Assembly: GCF_003046545.1 (NCBI RefSeq)
Contig: NZ_QAAA01000001.1
Coordinates: 62,001 to 126,000 of the forward strand
Length of the DNA stretch: 64,000 nucleotides
Direction of reading: 5' to 3'
From: Rhodovulum imhoffii
Lineage (GTDB): Bacteria; Pseudomonadota; Alphaproteobacteria; Rhodobacterales; Rhodobacteraceae
In this document: one piece after another, positions 54,841-62,785 of the stretch
Layout of the letters: the number at the start of each line of letters is the position of its first letter
Position numbering within the stretch: position 1 is the first letter of the stretch
Position numbers and translations under genes: made by a program
The notes under the pieces: model-generated
What the model was told of the DNA's origin: nothing
Seen by the model: only the letters and a program-made list of their open reading frames with translations
The model's database searches: none

Positions 54841-54910
54841 CTTAGCCGGGCGGCGCGAAGCGGTACCTCTGAGCGGTCGCGCCACTATGGCACGCTCAGA
54901 GGCAGCTAAG
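54841..54910 (-). promoter_or_regulatory. leuA attenuator-like RNA leader
   Basis: In the leuA leader on the minus strand, 54893-54902 pairs perfectly with 54866-54875 (10 bp, stem 1:2), and an outer stem pairs 54905-54910 with 54841-54846. A competing 7-bp stem pairs 54877-54883 with 54852-54858 (stem 2:3). Strand 1 lies in the last codons of the Leu-rich leader peptide, so a ribosome stalled at the Leu run would free strand 2. No U-run follows, so whether it terminates transcription or alters leuA translation is open. Confidence 0.7.
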
Positions 54911-54982
54911 GAGAAGCAGAAGGCCGGACAGGACCCGCGCGGGGCGCGGGGCATCGGGGGAGATATGTCCAGTGCTCATCAT
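54896..54982 (-). CDS. leuL: leuA leader peptide with five consecutive Leu codons
   Basis: A 28-residue frame starting MMSTGHISPD and ending VLSGLLLLLSCL. Seven of the 28 codons are Leu, five in a row (54908-54922) right before the stop, the classic layout of a leucine attenuator leader. The stop codon (54896-54898) lies inside the first strand of the attenuator hairpin. There is no ribosome site; the predicted transcript start lies only one or two bases upstream, suggesting leaderless translation as for trpL of rhizobia. The hydrophobic tail could be mistaken for a lipoprotein signal but the frame stops at once. Confidence 0.78.
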   Translation of the reverse strand: MMSTGHISPDAPRPARVLSGLLLLLSCL

Positions 54983-54989
54983 TGGGCGC

Positions 54990-55017
54990 ACTATATGGAT
55001 CGGGGCCGCCGGTGCAA
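54990..55017 (-). promoter_or_regulatory. Promoter of the leuL-leuA transcript
   Basis: On the minus strand TTGCAC (55017-55012), a 16-base spacer and TATAGT (54995-54990, 5 of 6 to consensus). The predicted start is about 54984-54983, directly before the leader peptide ATG. The -35 lies inside the inverted repeat at 55005-55038. Confidence 0.5.
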
Positions 55018-55043
55018 AGCAAAAATGCAACCGGCGGCTTTTT
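55005..55043. terminator. Inverted repeat after the symporter gene, U-run on the plus strand
   Basis: A perfect 9-bp GC-rich stem (55005-55013 with 55030-55038), a 16-base A-rich loop, then TTTTT on the plus strand. It lies just past the symporter gene stop (minus), yet the U-run faces the opposite direction, where no gene ends. On the minus strand it could act as an U-less terminator. It also contains the -35 of the leuL promoter. Confidence 0.5.
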
Positions 55044-56515
55044 CACCAAACGCGGTGGCGGTCCAGCTCCGGGCGCAGCGCGGTCTGGAAATCCAGCGCC
55101 TCCTCGCGGGCGGGGGTGATCAGGCTGACCCCGACGAAGAGCGCGACCGTAACACCGATGACCGTGGTCGCCAGAAGAGGGTTGAAGACGCTGACGCCGG
55201 CAAAAATCGCCATGTAAACCGCGACCGCGCTGCCCCCGACCAGCGAGGCCAGAACGCCCCATGCCGTGCCCCCGCGCCAAAAGAACGCGCCGATGGTCGC
55301 GGGGACGGTTACCACCAAACCTGCCGCGGAAAGGGCGGCCAGCTGATCTACGATCTGGGCCTTTTGCAGGGCGAACCACGCGGCGAAAACGACCACCAGG
55401 ACCACGATTACCCGGCCAATGAACACCTGGGTCGCATCGCGCCCGGCACCACGGTTCAGCAGGTCACGGGCCACCATCGAACCCAGCGTCAGCGCGATGG
55501 AATCGAGCGTGGACACCGCGGCAGACAGGACCCCGATGATGAGCAGCAGGCTTACCCCCACCGGCACCGCGCCCGAGCCCAGCAGGGCCGGGGTGGCCAG
55601 AGCACTGTTTTCCAGACCCGGTGTCAGCACCAGCGCGGCGAACCCCCAGATCACCGCGATCAGCGTGAATACCAGGCCAAATCCCAGCACCCAGAAAATC
55701 ATCCGCCGCAGGGCGGAAACGTCACGCACCGCGAACAGCCTCTGGCTGACCTGCGGGTTTGACAGCGGAAAGAAAAACCACGGCAGCGCCAGCGCAAGGA
55801 ACGTGGGCAGGGACCACAGGCCCGGACCCGGCACATCCAGCCATTGCGGGTTTGACGCTTTCACCTTCGCGACGAAGCTGTCCACGCCGCCGATGGCCGC
55901 CACCACAAATCCAACGGCAAGCAGCGCCGAGATCAGCATGAGGCTCGCCTGCACCGCATCCGTCCACGCGACGGAGCGAAGCCCGGCGATCAGCGTCCAG
56001 AGAATCGCCAGGACCGCCCCGGTCAGAATGGCCGCGGGCAGGCCGATGTCTCCCCCGGTCACGCCGGACAGCAACAACCCGATTCCGGCCATCTGAGTCG
56101 TGCAGTAGGGCATCAGGAACACAAGACTCAGCACCGCGACCAGCCGCGCGATGGTGCGGTCGCCGTAGCGCGCGCCCAGCATCTCGGCGGGGGTGATGAA
56201 GCCCCATTTCCGTGCCGCCAGCCAAAATCGCGGCCCGAACAGGACCAGAAGTGTCAGACCGGAGAAGTAAATCAGTTCGAAGCCCAGCGCACCGACGCCG
56301 CCGCGATAGGTCAGCCCCGTCAGGACCACCAGCATGAAGGCCGAATAAGTTGTGGCGGCATAGGACAACCCCGCCACCATGCCGCCGATATTGCGTCCGC
56401 CAAGGTAATAGTCATCGGCGGTGCCGGTATTGCCGCGCGCGGCTTTCAGCGCAATCGCGCCGCCCAGCAACGTGAACAAAAGCACCGAGACCCATATCAG
56501 AGTGGGAGAGATCAT
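55043..56515 (-). CDS. Sodium:solute symporter, PanF-like
   Basis: A 490-residue SSS-family symporter with about 13 transmembrane helices. Signature segments are YYLGGRNIGGMVAGLSYAAT, GFITPAEMLGARYG, LSAAVSTLDSIALTLGSM and WTDAVQASLMLISAL. It resembles PanF (pantothenate) and related carriers; the substrate is not certain. A 59-residue membrane protein gene lies immediately upstream, ending 1 base before this start, as in panF-yhdT-type pairs. Confidence 0.85.
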   Translation of the reverse strand: MISPTLIWVSVLLFTLLGGAIALKAARGNTGTADDYYLGGRNIGGMVAGLSYAATTYSAFMLVVLTGLTYRGGVGALGFELIYFSGLTLLVLFGPRFWLAARKWGFITPAEMLGARYGDRTIARLVAVLSLVFLMPYCTTQMAGIGLLLSGVTGGDIGLPAAILTGAVLAILWTLIAGLRSVAWTDAVQASLMLISALLAVGFVVAAIGGVDSFVAKVKASNPQWLDVPGPGLWSLPTFLALALPWFFFPLSNPQVSQRLFAVRDVSALRRMIFWVLGFGLVFTLIAVIWGFAALVLTPGLENSALATPALLGSGAVPVGVSLLLIIGVLSAAVSTLDSIALTLGSMVARDLLNRGAGRDATQVFIGRVIVVLVVVFAAWFALQKAQIVDQLAALSAAGLVVTVPATIGAFFWRGGTAWGVLASLVGGSAVAVYMAIFAGVSVFNPLLATTVIGVTVALFVGVSLITPAREEALDFQTALRPELDRHRVW

Positions 56516-56516
56516 G

Positions 56517-56696
56517 TCAGCCCCTCCACCGTGTAACGCCCGCGGCGATCGCCACGACCACCGCCGCGCCGAAGACACACCAGAACACGAAGACCTCCAC
56601 CGAGACCGTGCCGCCACTCAGCGCCCCGTAGGGGATCGCGATGCCTGAAAGAATGAGAATGCCGACCACCAGCAGCCAGCGTTGAAACCCGGTCAT
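56517..56696 (-). CDS. Small two-helix membrane protein, partner of the symporter
   Basis: A 59-residue protein with two hydrophobic helices (WLLVVGILILSGIAIPYGAL and FVFWCVFGAAVVVAIAAGV). ATG 56696 starts MTGFQRWLL. Its stop is 1 base from the symporter start, so it belongs to the same unit. Small membrane proteins of this kind (YhdT/DUF997-like) often accompany PanF-type carriers; the homology here is suggested by size and context only. Confidence 0.65.
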   Translation of the reverse strand: MTGFQRWLLVVGILILSGIAIPYGALSGGTVSVEVFVFWCVFGAAVVVAIAAGVTRWRG

Positions 56697-56761
56697 GCGG
56701 AAATACTCCCAGCCGTTGCAAAGGCAGGGATAAACGATCGCCGCCCTGCGCGCAAACGGGG

Positions 56762-58174
56762 TTAGTTCGCGGGGGGGGTCAACGTACCGCCGTCCCACTG
56801 CCCCCGTGCTTCGCGCCCGGTGGCATAGCGCATCACGCCCTCGCCCTGGCGCTGGCCGTCGACGAACTTGCCTTCGTAGCTGTCCCCGTTGGGATAGCGG
56901 GCAATGCCATGGCCGCTGATCCGGCCGCCCTCCCAGGCGCCTTCGTAGGTGAACCCGTCGGTCATGGTCAGAGTGCCGGTCCCTTGACGCTGGCCCTCCG
57001 TGAACCCGCCGGTATAGGTGCTGCCGTTGGGATAGGTGGCGATGCCCGTGCCGTGGCGGGTGCCGCGCACCCAGTCACCGTCGTAGGTATACCCGTCGGG
57101 ATAGGTCATTTCGCCCTTCCCGTGGGGGGTGGCGTTCAGCAACGCACCCTCGTAAACCTGACCGCTTGCATAGTGGGCGATACCTGTCCCGGTGATCTGG
57201 CCGTTCTGCCAGCCGCCCTCGTAGGAGGAGCCGTCGGCATAAGCGATCCTGCCCTGGCCATGGGGCTGGTCGGCCTTGAAGGCGCCTTCGTAGACCGATC
57301 CGTCGGGGTAGGTTGTCGTCCCCGCTCCCTCGATCCGGCCCATGACCCACTGGCCTGTGTAAATCATGCCGTCCGTTCCCCGGAACGTGCCGGTTCCATG
57401 GCGCTTGTCGTTTTCGAAAGTGCCTTCATAGGTATCCCCGTTGGCGTAGGTTTCCACCCCCGGACCGTTGCGCTTTCCCGCCTTGAACGCCCCGTCGTAG
57501 ACATCCCCGCCGGGTTGGGTCAGACGGCCTTCGCCCTCCATCTGTCCGTTGACCCAGCCGCCTTCATAGACCAGCCCTTCCGGGGTGCTCAGCGTTCCCT
57601 GACCTGCGCGCCGGCCGTCTCGCATCCCGCCTTCGTAGACCGTTCCGTCGGCATAGGTGATGCGGCCCTGCCCGTGTTTTACACCCTCTGACCAGGTGCC
57701 CTCATAGACATACCCGTCCTCACCGGTCAGCACACCGTGGCCATGGTGGAGCGCATTTTTGAACGTGCCCTCGTATCGCAGCCCGTTGGCGTAAGCCGCC
57801 ACGCCCGCGCCGGTCATCTTGCCGTTTTCCCATTTGCCTTCATAGGTTGACCCGTCGGCGAAGACGATGCGCCCTGTCCCCTCGGGCTGCCCTTTCTCGA
57901 AGGTGCCGGTATAGACGGAGCCGTCCGCGAAACGGGCAGTGCCCCGGCCGCGGATTTCGCCGTCTTCCCATGTGCCACTGTATTCATACCCATTGGGCAG
58001 CCGGTAGATCCCTTGCCCGTGCTGAAGCCCGTTGCGGAAAGTGCCTTCGTAAATGCCGCCGTCGTCATATTGTTTGGTGACAATCGCGCCGCCATCTTGC
58101 GCCAGCGCGCCGCCCGCCGCGATCCCAAGCGCCAAAACCAGCCCTGCCCAGTGTTTTCCCCGGTTCTGCGCCAC
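56762..58174 (-). CDS. Secreted MORN-repeat protein
   Basis: A 470-residue protein with a signal peptide (ends about AGGALA) followed almost wholly by about 18 tandem MORN repeats of 23 residues (pattern Y-E-G-x-F/W-x-x-G-x-x-x-G-x-G). The last repeat is degenerate (EARGQW). MORN arrays form long beta sheets that bind lipids or proteins; bacterial secreted versions have no settled function. The gene is divergent from nadE, 135 bases apart, and shows no partner. Confidence 0.88.
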   Translation of the reverse strand: MAQNRGKHWAGLVLALGIAAGGALAQDGGAIVTKQYDDGGIYEGTFRNGLQHGQGIYRLPNGYEYSGTWEDGEIRGRGTARFADGSVYTGTFEKGQPEGTGRIVFADGSTYEGKWENGKMTGAGVAAYANGLRYEGTFKNALHHGHGVLTGEDGYVYEGTWSEGVKHGQGRITYADGTVYEGGMRDGRRAGQGTLSTPEGLVYEGGWVNGQMEGEGRLTQPGGDVYDGAFKAGKRNGPGVETYANGDTYEGTFENDKRHGTGTFRGTDGMIYTGQWVMGRIEGAGTTTYPDGSVYEGAFKADQPHGQGRIAYADGSSYEGGWQNGQITGTGIAHYASGQVYEGALLNATPHGKGEMTYPDGYTYDGDWVRGTRHGTGIATYPNGSTYTGGFTEGQRQGTGTLTMTDGFTYEGAWEGGRISGHGIARYPNGDSYEGKFVDGQRQGEGVMRYATGREARGQWDGGTLTPPAN

Positions 58175-58309
58175 GCCCTGCCTCGTTCATGTGATATTGA
58201 AAAGCGAGCGAACCCTAATTGAGGGACAGGGGGGTGACAACGGGTTTTGCATCTATCGGCTTTTACTTGCGCGTCACTCTGGTAAAGCAGTCGCAAAAGG
58301 AGGTTCCCC

Positions 58310-59962
58310 ATGTCTCGCTTTCGCCTGACGCTTGCCCAACTGAACCCGGTTACGGGGGCGCTTGCGCAAAACGCCGCGCGCGCGCGTGTGGCGTGGGCGC
58401 AGGCGCGCGCAGCCGGGGCCGACATGGTGGCCCTGCCGGAGATGTTCCTGACCGGCTACCAGGTGCAGGATCTCGTGCTGCGCCCGGCTTTCGTGGCGGA
58501 TGTTGCGGCGCAACTGTCGGCGCTGGCGGGGGATTGCGCCGGGGGGCCGGCACTGGGGATCGGCGCGCCCTGCGCAGAGGGGGACGGGCTCTACAACGCG
58601 TATTTCGTGCTGCAAGAGGGCGAGGTCCGGGCGCGGGTGTTCAAGCGTCACCTGCCCAATGTGGGTGTTTTCGATGAATACCGGGTTTATGACAGTGGCG
58701 AAGACGCCGCGCCTTACACGGTCGGCCCCCTGTGTATCGGCACCCCGATCTGTGAGGATGCCTGGTATCCTGGGGTCTCGGATGAACTGGCGCGGGCGGG
58801 GGCCGAGATCCTCCTGGTGCCGAACGGGTCACCCTATTATCGGGAGAAATCCGGCGTGCGCCTGTCGCATATGGCCGGGCGGGTGGCCGAGACCGGGTTG
58901 CCGCTGGTTTATCTCAATCTCGTTGGCGGACAAGATGATCAGGTGTTCGACGGGGGCAGTTTCGTGCTGAACCCGGAGGGGCTCGCCGTGCGTCTGCCGG
59001 TGCTGGAGGAGGCGGTTGCCCATGTCGATTTCACCTCTGCACCGGCGGGTTGGCGTGCGCAGGCAACCCCGCTTTCCCCCGAGCCCGGACCCTGCGAGCA
59101 GGACTACCGCGTGATGGTCGCCGCGCTTGGCGATTATATGCGAAAGTCGGGGTTTTCCAGGGCCCTCCTGGGGTTGTCCGGAGGGGTGGACAGTGCGCTC
59201 GTGGCGGCTATTGCCGTCGATGCCCTGGGGGCCGAAAACGTGCGCTGCGTGATGCTGGCCTCGGAATATACCTCGCCCGGATCCGTGGAAGATGCGACCG
59301 CGGTGGCCGATGCGCTGGGGTGCAGGCTGGACAATCTGCCCATATCCGGGCCCCAAACGGCGGTAGAGGCCGCGCTTGCGCCGTTTTTTACCGGGTGCCT
59401 GCCGGATGTGACCGAGGAGAATATCCAGTCCCGTCTGCGCGGTCTGTTGCTGATGGCGCTGTCCAACAAGTTCGGCGAGTTGCTTTTGACCACGGGCAAC
59501 AAGTCAGAGGTCGCGGTAGGGTATGCCACGATCTACGGCGATATGGCGGGGGGGTATAATCCGATCAAGGATCTCTACAAGACGCGGGTGTTCGAAACCT
59601 GCCGCTGGCGCAACGCCAACCACCGCGTCTGGATGAATGGCCCGGCGGGCGAGGTGATCCCGCCCCGTGTGATCGACAAGCCCCCCAGCGCGGAGTTGCG
59701 CGCGGACCAGAAGGATGAGGACAGCCTGCCGCCTTACGAGGTGCTGGACCGCATACTTGAAGGGTTGATCGACCATGATGCCTCGGTTGCGGATCTGGTT
59801 GCGGCCGGTTTTGAGCGTGAAACCGTCAGGCGGGTGGAGAACCTGATTTATACAAGTGAATACAAACGCTTCCAGTCCGCACCCGGCGCACGGTTGACGC
59901 CGCGCGCCTTTTGGCTGGATCGGCGGTATCCGATCGTGAATCGCTGGCGCGACCCGGGTTAG
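58310..59962 (+). CDS. nadE: Glutamine-dependent NAD synthetase
   Basis: A 550-residue NadE with an N-terminal nitrilase-type glutaminase domain (Glu in ALPEMFLTGY, Lys in FKRHLPN, Cys in GTPICEDAWYP) and a C-terminal ATP-pyrophosphatase domain with the P-loop GLSGGVDSALVAAI (about 288-301) and LLTTGNKSEVAVGYATIYGD. It amidates deamido-NAD. AGGAGG precedes the ATG. It converges with the small secreted protein gene, overlapping by 4 bases. Confidence 0.95.
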   Translation: MSRFRLTLAQLNPVTGALAQNAARARVAWAQARAAGADMVALPEMFLTGYQVQDLVLRPAFVADVAAQLSALAGDCAGGPALGIGAPCAEGDGLYNAYFVLQEGEVRARVFKRHLPNVGVFDEYRVYDSGEDAAPYTVGPLCIGTPICEDAWYPGVSDELARAGAEILLVPNGSPYYREKSGVRLSHMAGRVAETGLPLVYLNLVGGQDDQVFDGGSFVLNPEGLAVRLPVLEEAVAHVDFTSAPAGWRAQATPLSPEPGPCEQDYRVMVAALGDYMRKSGFSRALLGLSGGVDSALVAAIAVDALGAENVRCVMLASEYTSPGSVEDATAVADALGCRLDNLPISGPQTAVEAALAPFFTGCLPDVTEENIQSRLRGLLLMALSNKFGELLLTTGNKSEVAVGYATIYGDMAGGYNPIKDLYKTRVFETCRWRNANHRVWMNGPAGEVIPPRVIDKPPSAELRADQKDEDSLPPYEVLDRILEGLIDHDASVADLVAAGFERETVRRVENLIYTSEYKRFQSAPGARLTPRAFWLDRRYPIVNRWRDPG

Positions 59963-60246
59963 CGGGCCCGGAGCACCGCGATCCGCCCGCCGGGTTCGCG
60001 AAAGACCCATTGTCCGGTGGCCGGATCATAGCCGAAATCTCCCGCCGTCTTACGGGCACTCAGTCGCAGGGCAGGACGGGGCGCGGGCATGGTGGACGAC
60101 CGGTCTGGCAGGCCCTTGATGTCGACATCCACGATCTTTCCCGCGCTCAGCGTCAGGCCGATTCCGAACAGTGGGTCCGCTTGCGCCCGCGGCGTAGCCA
60201 GCAGGCTGGCCGCCAGCGCGACCGAAGCCCAAAGAATCATCTGCAT
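59959..60246 (-). CDS. Small exported hypothetical protein
   Basis: A 95-residue protein with a signal peptide (WASVALAASLLATPRAQA) and a mature part of about 70 residues: FGIGLTLSAGKIVDVDIKGL, then a basic-polar linker and DFGYDPATGQWVFREPGGRI. No family recognised, but similar small proteins occur in Rhodobacteraceae. The start may be at 60246 or two codons later (60240). It lies 59 bases after the PfkB kinase gene on the same strand. Confidence 0.6.
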   Translation of the reverse strand: MQMILWASVALAASLLATPRAQADPLFGIGLTLSAGKIVDVDIKGLPDRSSTMPAPRPALRLSARKTAGDFGYDPATGQWVFREPGGRIAVLRAR

Positions 60247-60304
60247 ATCATCCCCCGGAACGTTGCACCGGAGGGCAGGGTGCCCCGCAGACGTGAATGA
60301 AATC

Positions 60305-61258
60305 TTAGTCAGGCAGCCGGGATACCGGGCATTTTCTCAAAAGGGCTTCGGTATCTTCGCGCGTGCACAGGGCGGTGGCATCGGTCATGACTGCCGCGGA
60401 CGCCGCGGCCGCGCCCCATTGCAGGGCTTCGGCCAGTCCCGCCCCATGTGCCAGCCTCAGCGTAAAGGCCGCCACGAAACTGTCGCCTGCGCCGACCTTG
60501 CTTTTGACAGGGACCCTCGCCGCTTCGGCGAACAGGCGTTCCTGCGGACTGACGGCAACGGAGCCGTCCGGACCCCGTGCCACGATCACCACTTTCGCCG
60601 CGCCGCGTGCAACCATCGCAGCGGCGAAATCGGCACTGTCGCGACGGTTGGGGAGTGTGCGTCCGGCCAACGCTTCGGCTTCGCGGCTGTCCATGCGCAA
60701 CACCTCCGGTGGGCATTCCAGATCCTCGGTCAGGCGATGCAGGGCGGCGGACGAGGTATCCACGATCAGCCGTGTGTCACGGTCCCGGAGCTTGCGGCAG
60801 ACGCGGGCGGGGAAGTTTTCGGGCAGTCCCTCCGGGATCGAACCGCTGAGCACGACCAACCCGCCCTGTGGTACGGCGGTGGTGATGGCGGCCATGATCG
60901 CGCGCAGCCCTTCCTCTGCCCAGGCGGGGCCGGGAAGGACAAAACGGAACTGGCGGCCCGTATCGCTTTCGGTGATGGAGATGGCCTGCCGGGTTTCGCC
61001 CGGTGCCTGAAGGGGGATCAGGCGGATTCCCTCTGCCTCCAGAAGCGATTTCAGTTTGCGCCCGTTATGACCCCCGATGGCGACCAGGGCGTGGCTTTCT
61101 CCCCCCAGAAGCCGGATTGCACGGGAAACGTTGATCCCCCCTCCGCCGGGGTCGGTAACCGCGGGCGCGCAGCGCAGCTTGAGAGCGGGTTCCAGCCGTG
61201 CGACTGAGGTCGAGATATCCACGGCGGGGTTCAGAGTGACGGTGAGAATGGGTTCCAT
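60305..61258 (-). CDS. pfkB: PfkB-family hexose kinase (1-phosphofructokinase/6-phosphofructokinase II type)
   Basis: A 317-residue ribokinase-fold sugar phosphate kinase. The N-terminal start ILTVTLNPAVDIS, the GGGGINVSRAIRLLGG substrate loop and the catalytic GAGDSFVAAF (about 254-263) are typical of 1-PFK, tagatose-6-phosphate kinase and PfkB. No PTS genes are nearby, so 6-phosphofructokinase II is the best guess. ATG 61258 gives the family start MEPILTVTLNPAVD. Confidence 0.85.
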   Translation of the reverse strand: MEPILTVTLNPAVDISTSVARLEPALKLRCAPAVTDPGGGGINVSRAIRLLGGESHALVAIGGHNGRKLKSLLEAEGIRLIPLQAPGETRQAISITESDTGRQFRFVLPGPAWAEEGLRAIMAAITTAVPQGGLVVLSGSIPEGLPENFPARVCRKLRDRDTRLIVDTSSAALHRLTEDLECPPEVLRMDSREAEALAGRTLPNRRDSADFAAAMVARGAAKVVIVARGPDGSVAVSPQERLFAEAARVPVKSKVGAGDSFVAAFTLRLAHGAGLAEALQWGAAAASAAVMTDATALCTREDTEALLRKCPVSRLPD

Positions 61259-61345
61259 CGGTTCCGGGCTTTCGTAGTTTGCGCGCACACTGCCACCCCG
61301 GCACGGGCGCGCCAAGGTACTTCTCCCGGACGGTTCCCGCGTGGG

Positions 61346-62269
61346 TCAGTTCCCGCCGGCCTGGAGAAGAAACTGATAACTTTCAGGGATATAGGCAAAG
61401 CCGTCATTATGGGATTCCACGTATCCCAAGCCCGGAAACGGCATGTGGTAACCGATGAAGGGCATTTTTTCGCCCGCCAGCATTTCCAGAATCCGCCGTC
61501 GCGTCGCCGCGGCCTGCGCCTTGTCGCGGTCGTAAAGCACCTCCCAGTCCGGATGGGCGAGCGACCAGACGTAGTGATTGGCGAAGTCCGCGCCGATCAG
61601 CAGCGTCTGCCCCGCGCTTTCGATCATGTAGGCCATGTGACCGGGGGTGTGGCCGAATGCCTCTATCGCGGTGATGCCGGAGGCGACCGAATCGCCGCCG
61701 TCAAGGAAGGTCGTGCGTTCGGCCAGCGGCCGCATGCTGGCTTCGAAGGTTTCGTTGCCGGACAGGTCCCATTCATCGAATTCCACGGCGCCGGTGTAAT
61801 GGGTGGCGTTGGAATAGGCTGGGGCCCCTTCGCGCATCAGCCCGCCGATATGGTCGGGGTGCATATGCGTCAGGACAACGGCGTCCACCTGGTCGGGGGT
61901 GTAGCCCGCCGCGGTCAGGGCCGTGCCGGTGCCTTCGGCGGAGAGGCCGGTGTCGAACAACACCAGACGCTGCCCGGTATTCACCAGCGTTGGGGTGAAG
62001 AAGAACTGTGCCCGATCCGCGGGGATATGCGCTGCGGCAGAGACCTGCGCGAAGGTCTCTGTGCTGATATCGAGGCCGAAAATCTTGTGCGGGTCGGGCA
62101 CGGTCCGGGTTCCGGCCAGAAGGGTCGTGATTTCGAAGGTTCCCAGCCGGAAGCGGCGGAAATTCGCGCTGGCCGGGCCGAGAAGGGGGGCGGCGGCCCG
62201 CGCCGTGTGCGCAAAAGGCACCGCGGCACCGGTCATCAGAACGTGGCGGCGGGTGAAGGTCGTGGGCAT
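61346..62269 (-). CDS. MBL-fold metallohydrolase, Tat-exported
   Basis: A 307-residue metallo-beta-lactamase-fold protein with an N-terminal twin-arginine signal (FTRRHVLMTGAAV, then a stretch ending TARAAAP). The metal site is intact: HMHPDHIGG (about 137-145), with later FGHTPGHMAY and YHMPFPG supplying ligands. Members range from lactonases to hydrolases with unknown substrate. It begins 54 bases from the zincin gene upstream on the same strand. Confidence 0.85.
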   Translation of the reverse strand: MPTTFTRRHVLMTGAAVPFAHTARAAAPLLGPASANFRRFRLGTFEITTLLAGTRTVPDPHKIFGLDISTETFAQVSAAAHIPADRAQFFFTPTLVNTGQRLVLFDTGLSAEGTGTALTAAGYTPDQVDAVVLTHMHPDHIGGLMREGAPAYSNATHYTGAVEFDEWDLSGNETFEASMRPLAERTTFLDGGDSVASGITAIEAFGHTPGHMAYMIESAGQTLLIGADFANHYVWSLAHPDWEVLYDRDKAQAAATRRRILEMLAGEKMPFIGYHMPFPGLGYVESHNDGFAYIPESYQFLLQAGGN

Positions 62270-62322
62270 GGTCTCCTCCCTGTTTCGTGGCAGGATAGCA
62301 TGACATGTGCGGTTTGGCGAAG

Positions 62323-62733
62323 CTACTCCCACCAGCGGTCGATGCGGGCGATGTCGGCATCGGACCAGCCGAAGTGATGGGCCAGTTCATGCACCAGAAC
62401 ATGGGCGACCAATTCATCCAGCGCCACGGTTCCGCGCCCGGCCCATTCATCGAGGATGGGGCGGCGGAACAGCCAGATTGTGTCCGGACGATCAGGCTGA
62501 TCCATAACCGATTTTTCCGTCAGCGGAATACCCTCGTACAGGCCTGTCAGTTCGAACGGGTCTTCGAGGCCCAACGCGTCCAGGATTCCGTCCGGGGCGA
62601 AATCCTCCACCCGCAGGGCCACGGCGCGGGCCGCGGCGCGATAGGGGGCGGGCAGGGCCTCGCGCGCGGCAAGGGCAAGGGCTTCGACATCCTCGAGAGA
62701 AGGTGGGATAAGCGATGCTGTCATGCCCTTCAT
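62323..62733 (-). CDS. Zincin-like metallopeptidase family protein
   Basis: A 136-residue protein of the small zincin-like family (PF06262 type). The zinc motif HExxH is present (VLVHELAHHFGWSDADIARI, about 113-132), with a distal acidic residue. The N-terminal half is helical. It is soluble and its substrate is unknown. Two starts are possible, 62733 and 62724; neither has a convincing ribosome site. It is divergent from gltX, with only 52 bases between. Confidence 0.75.
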   Translation of the reverse strand: MKGMTASLIPPSLEDVEALALAAREALPAPYRAAARAVALRVEDFAPDGILDALGLEDPFELTGLYEGIPLTEKSVMDQPDRPDTIWLFRRPILDEWAGRGTVALDELVAHVLVHELAHHFGWSDADIARIDRWWE

Positions 62734-62785
62734 ATGGACAAAAGCGCCGGTCTGTGAAAGAGCAGCCGTGAATCAGGAGGGACTC

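Noticed and set aside
54896-54982. Reading the leuL frame as a small lipoprotein
   Set aside because: LSGLLLLLSC looks like a lipobox, but the frame ends two residues after the Cys and the position fits a Leu-attenuator leader.
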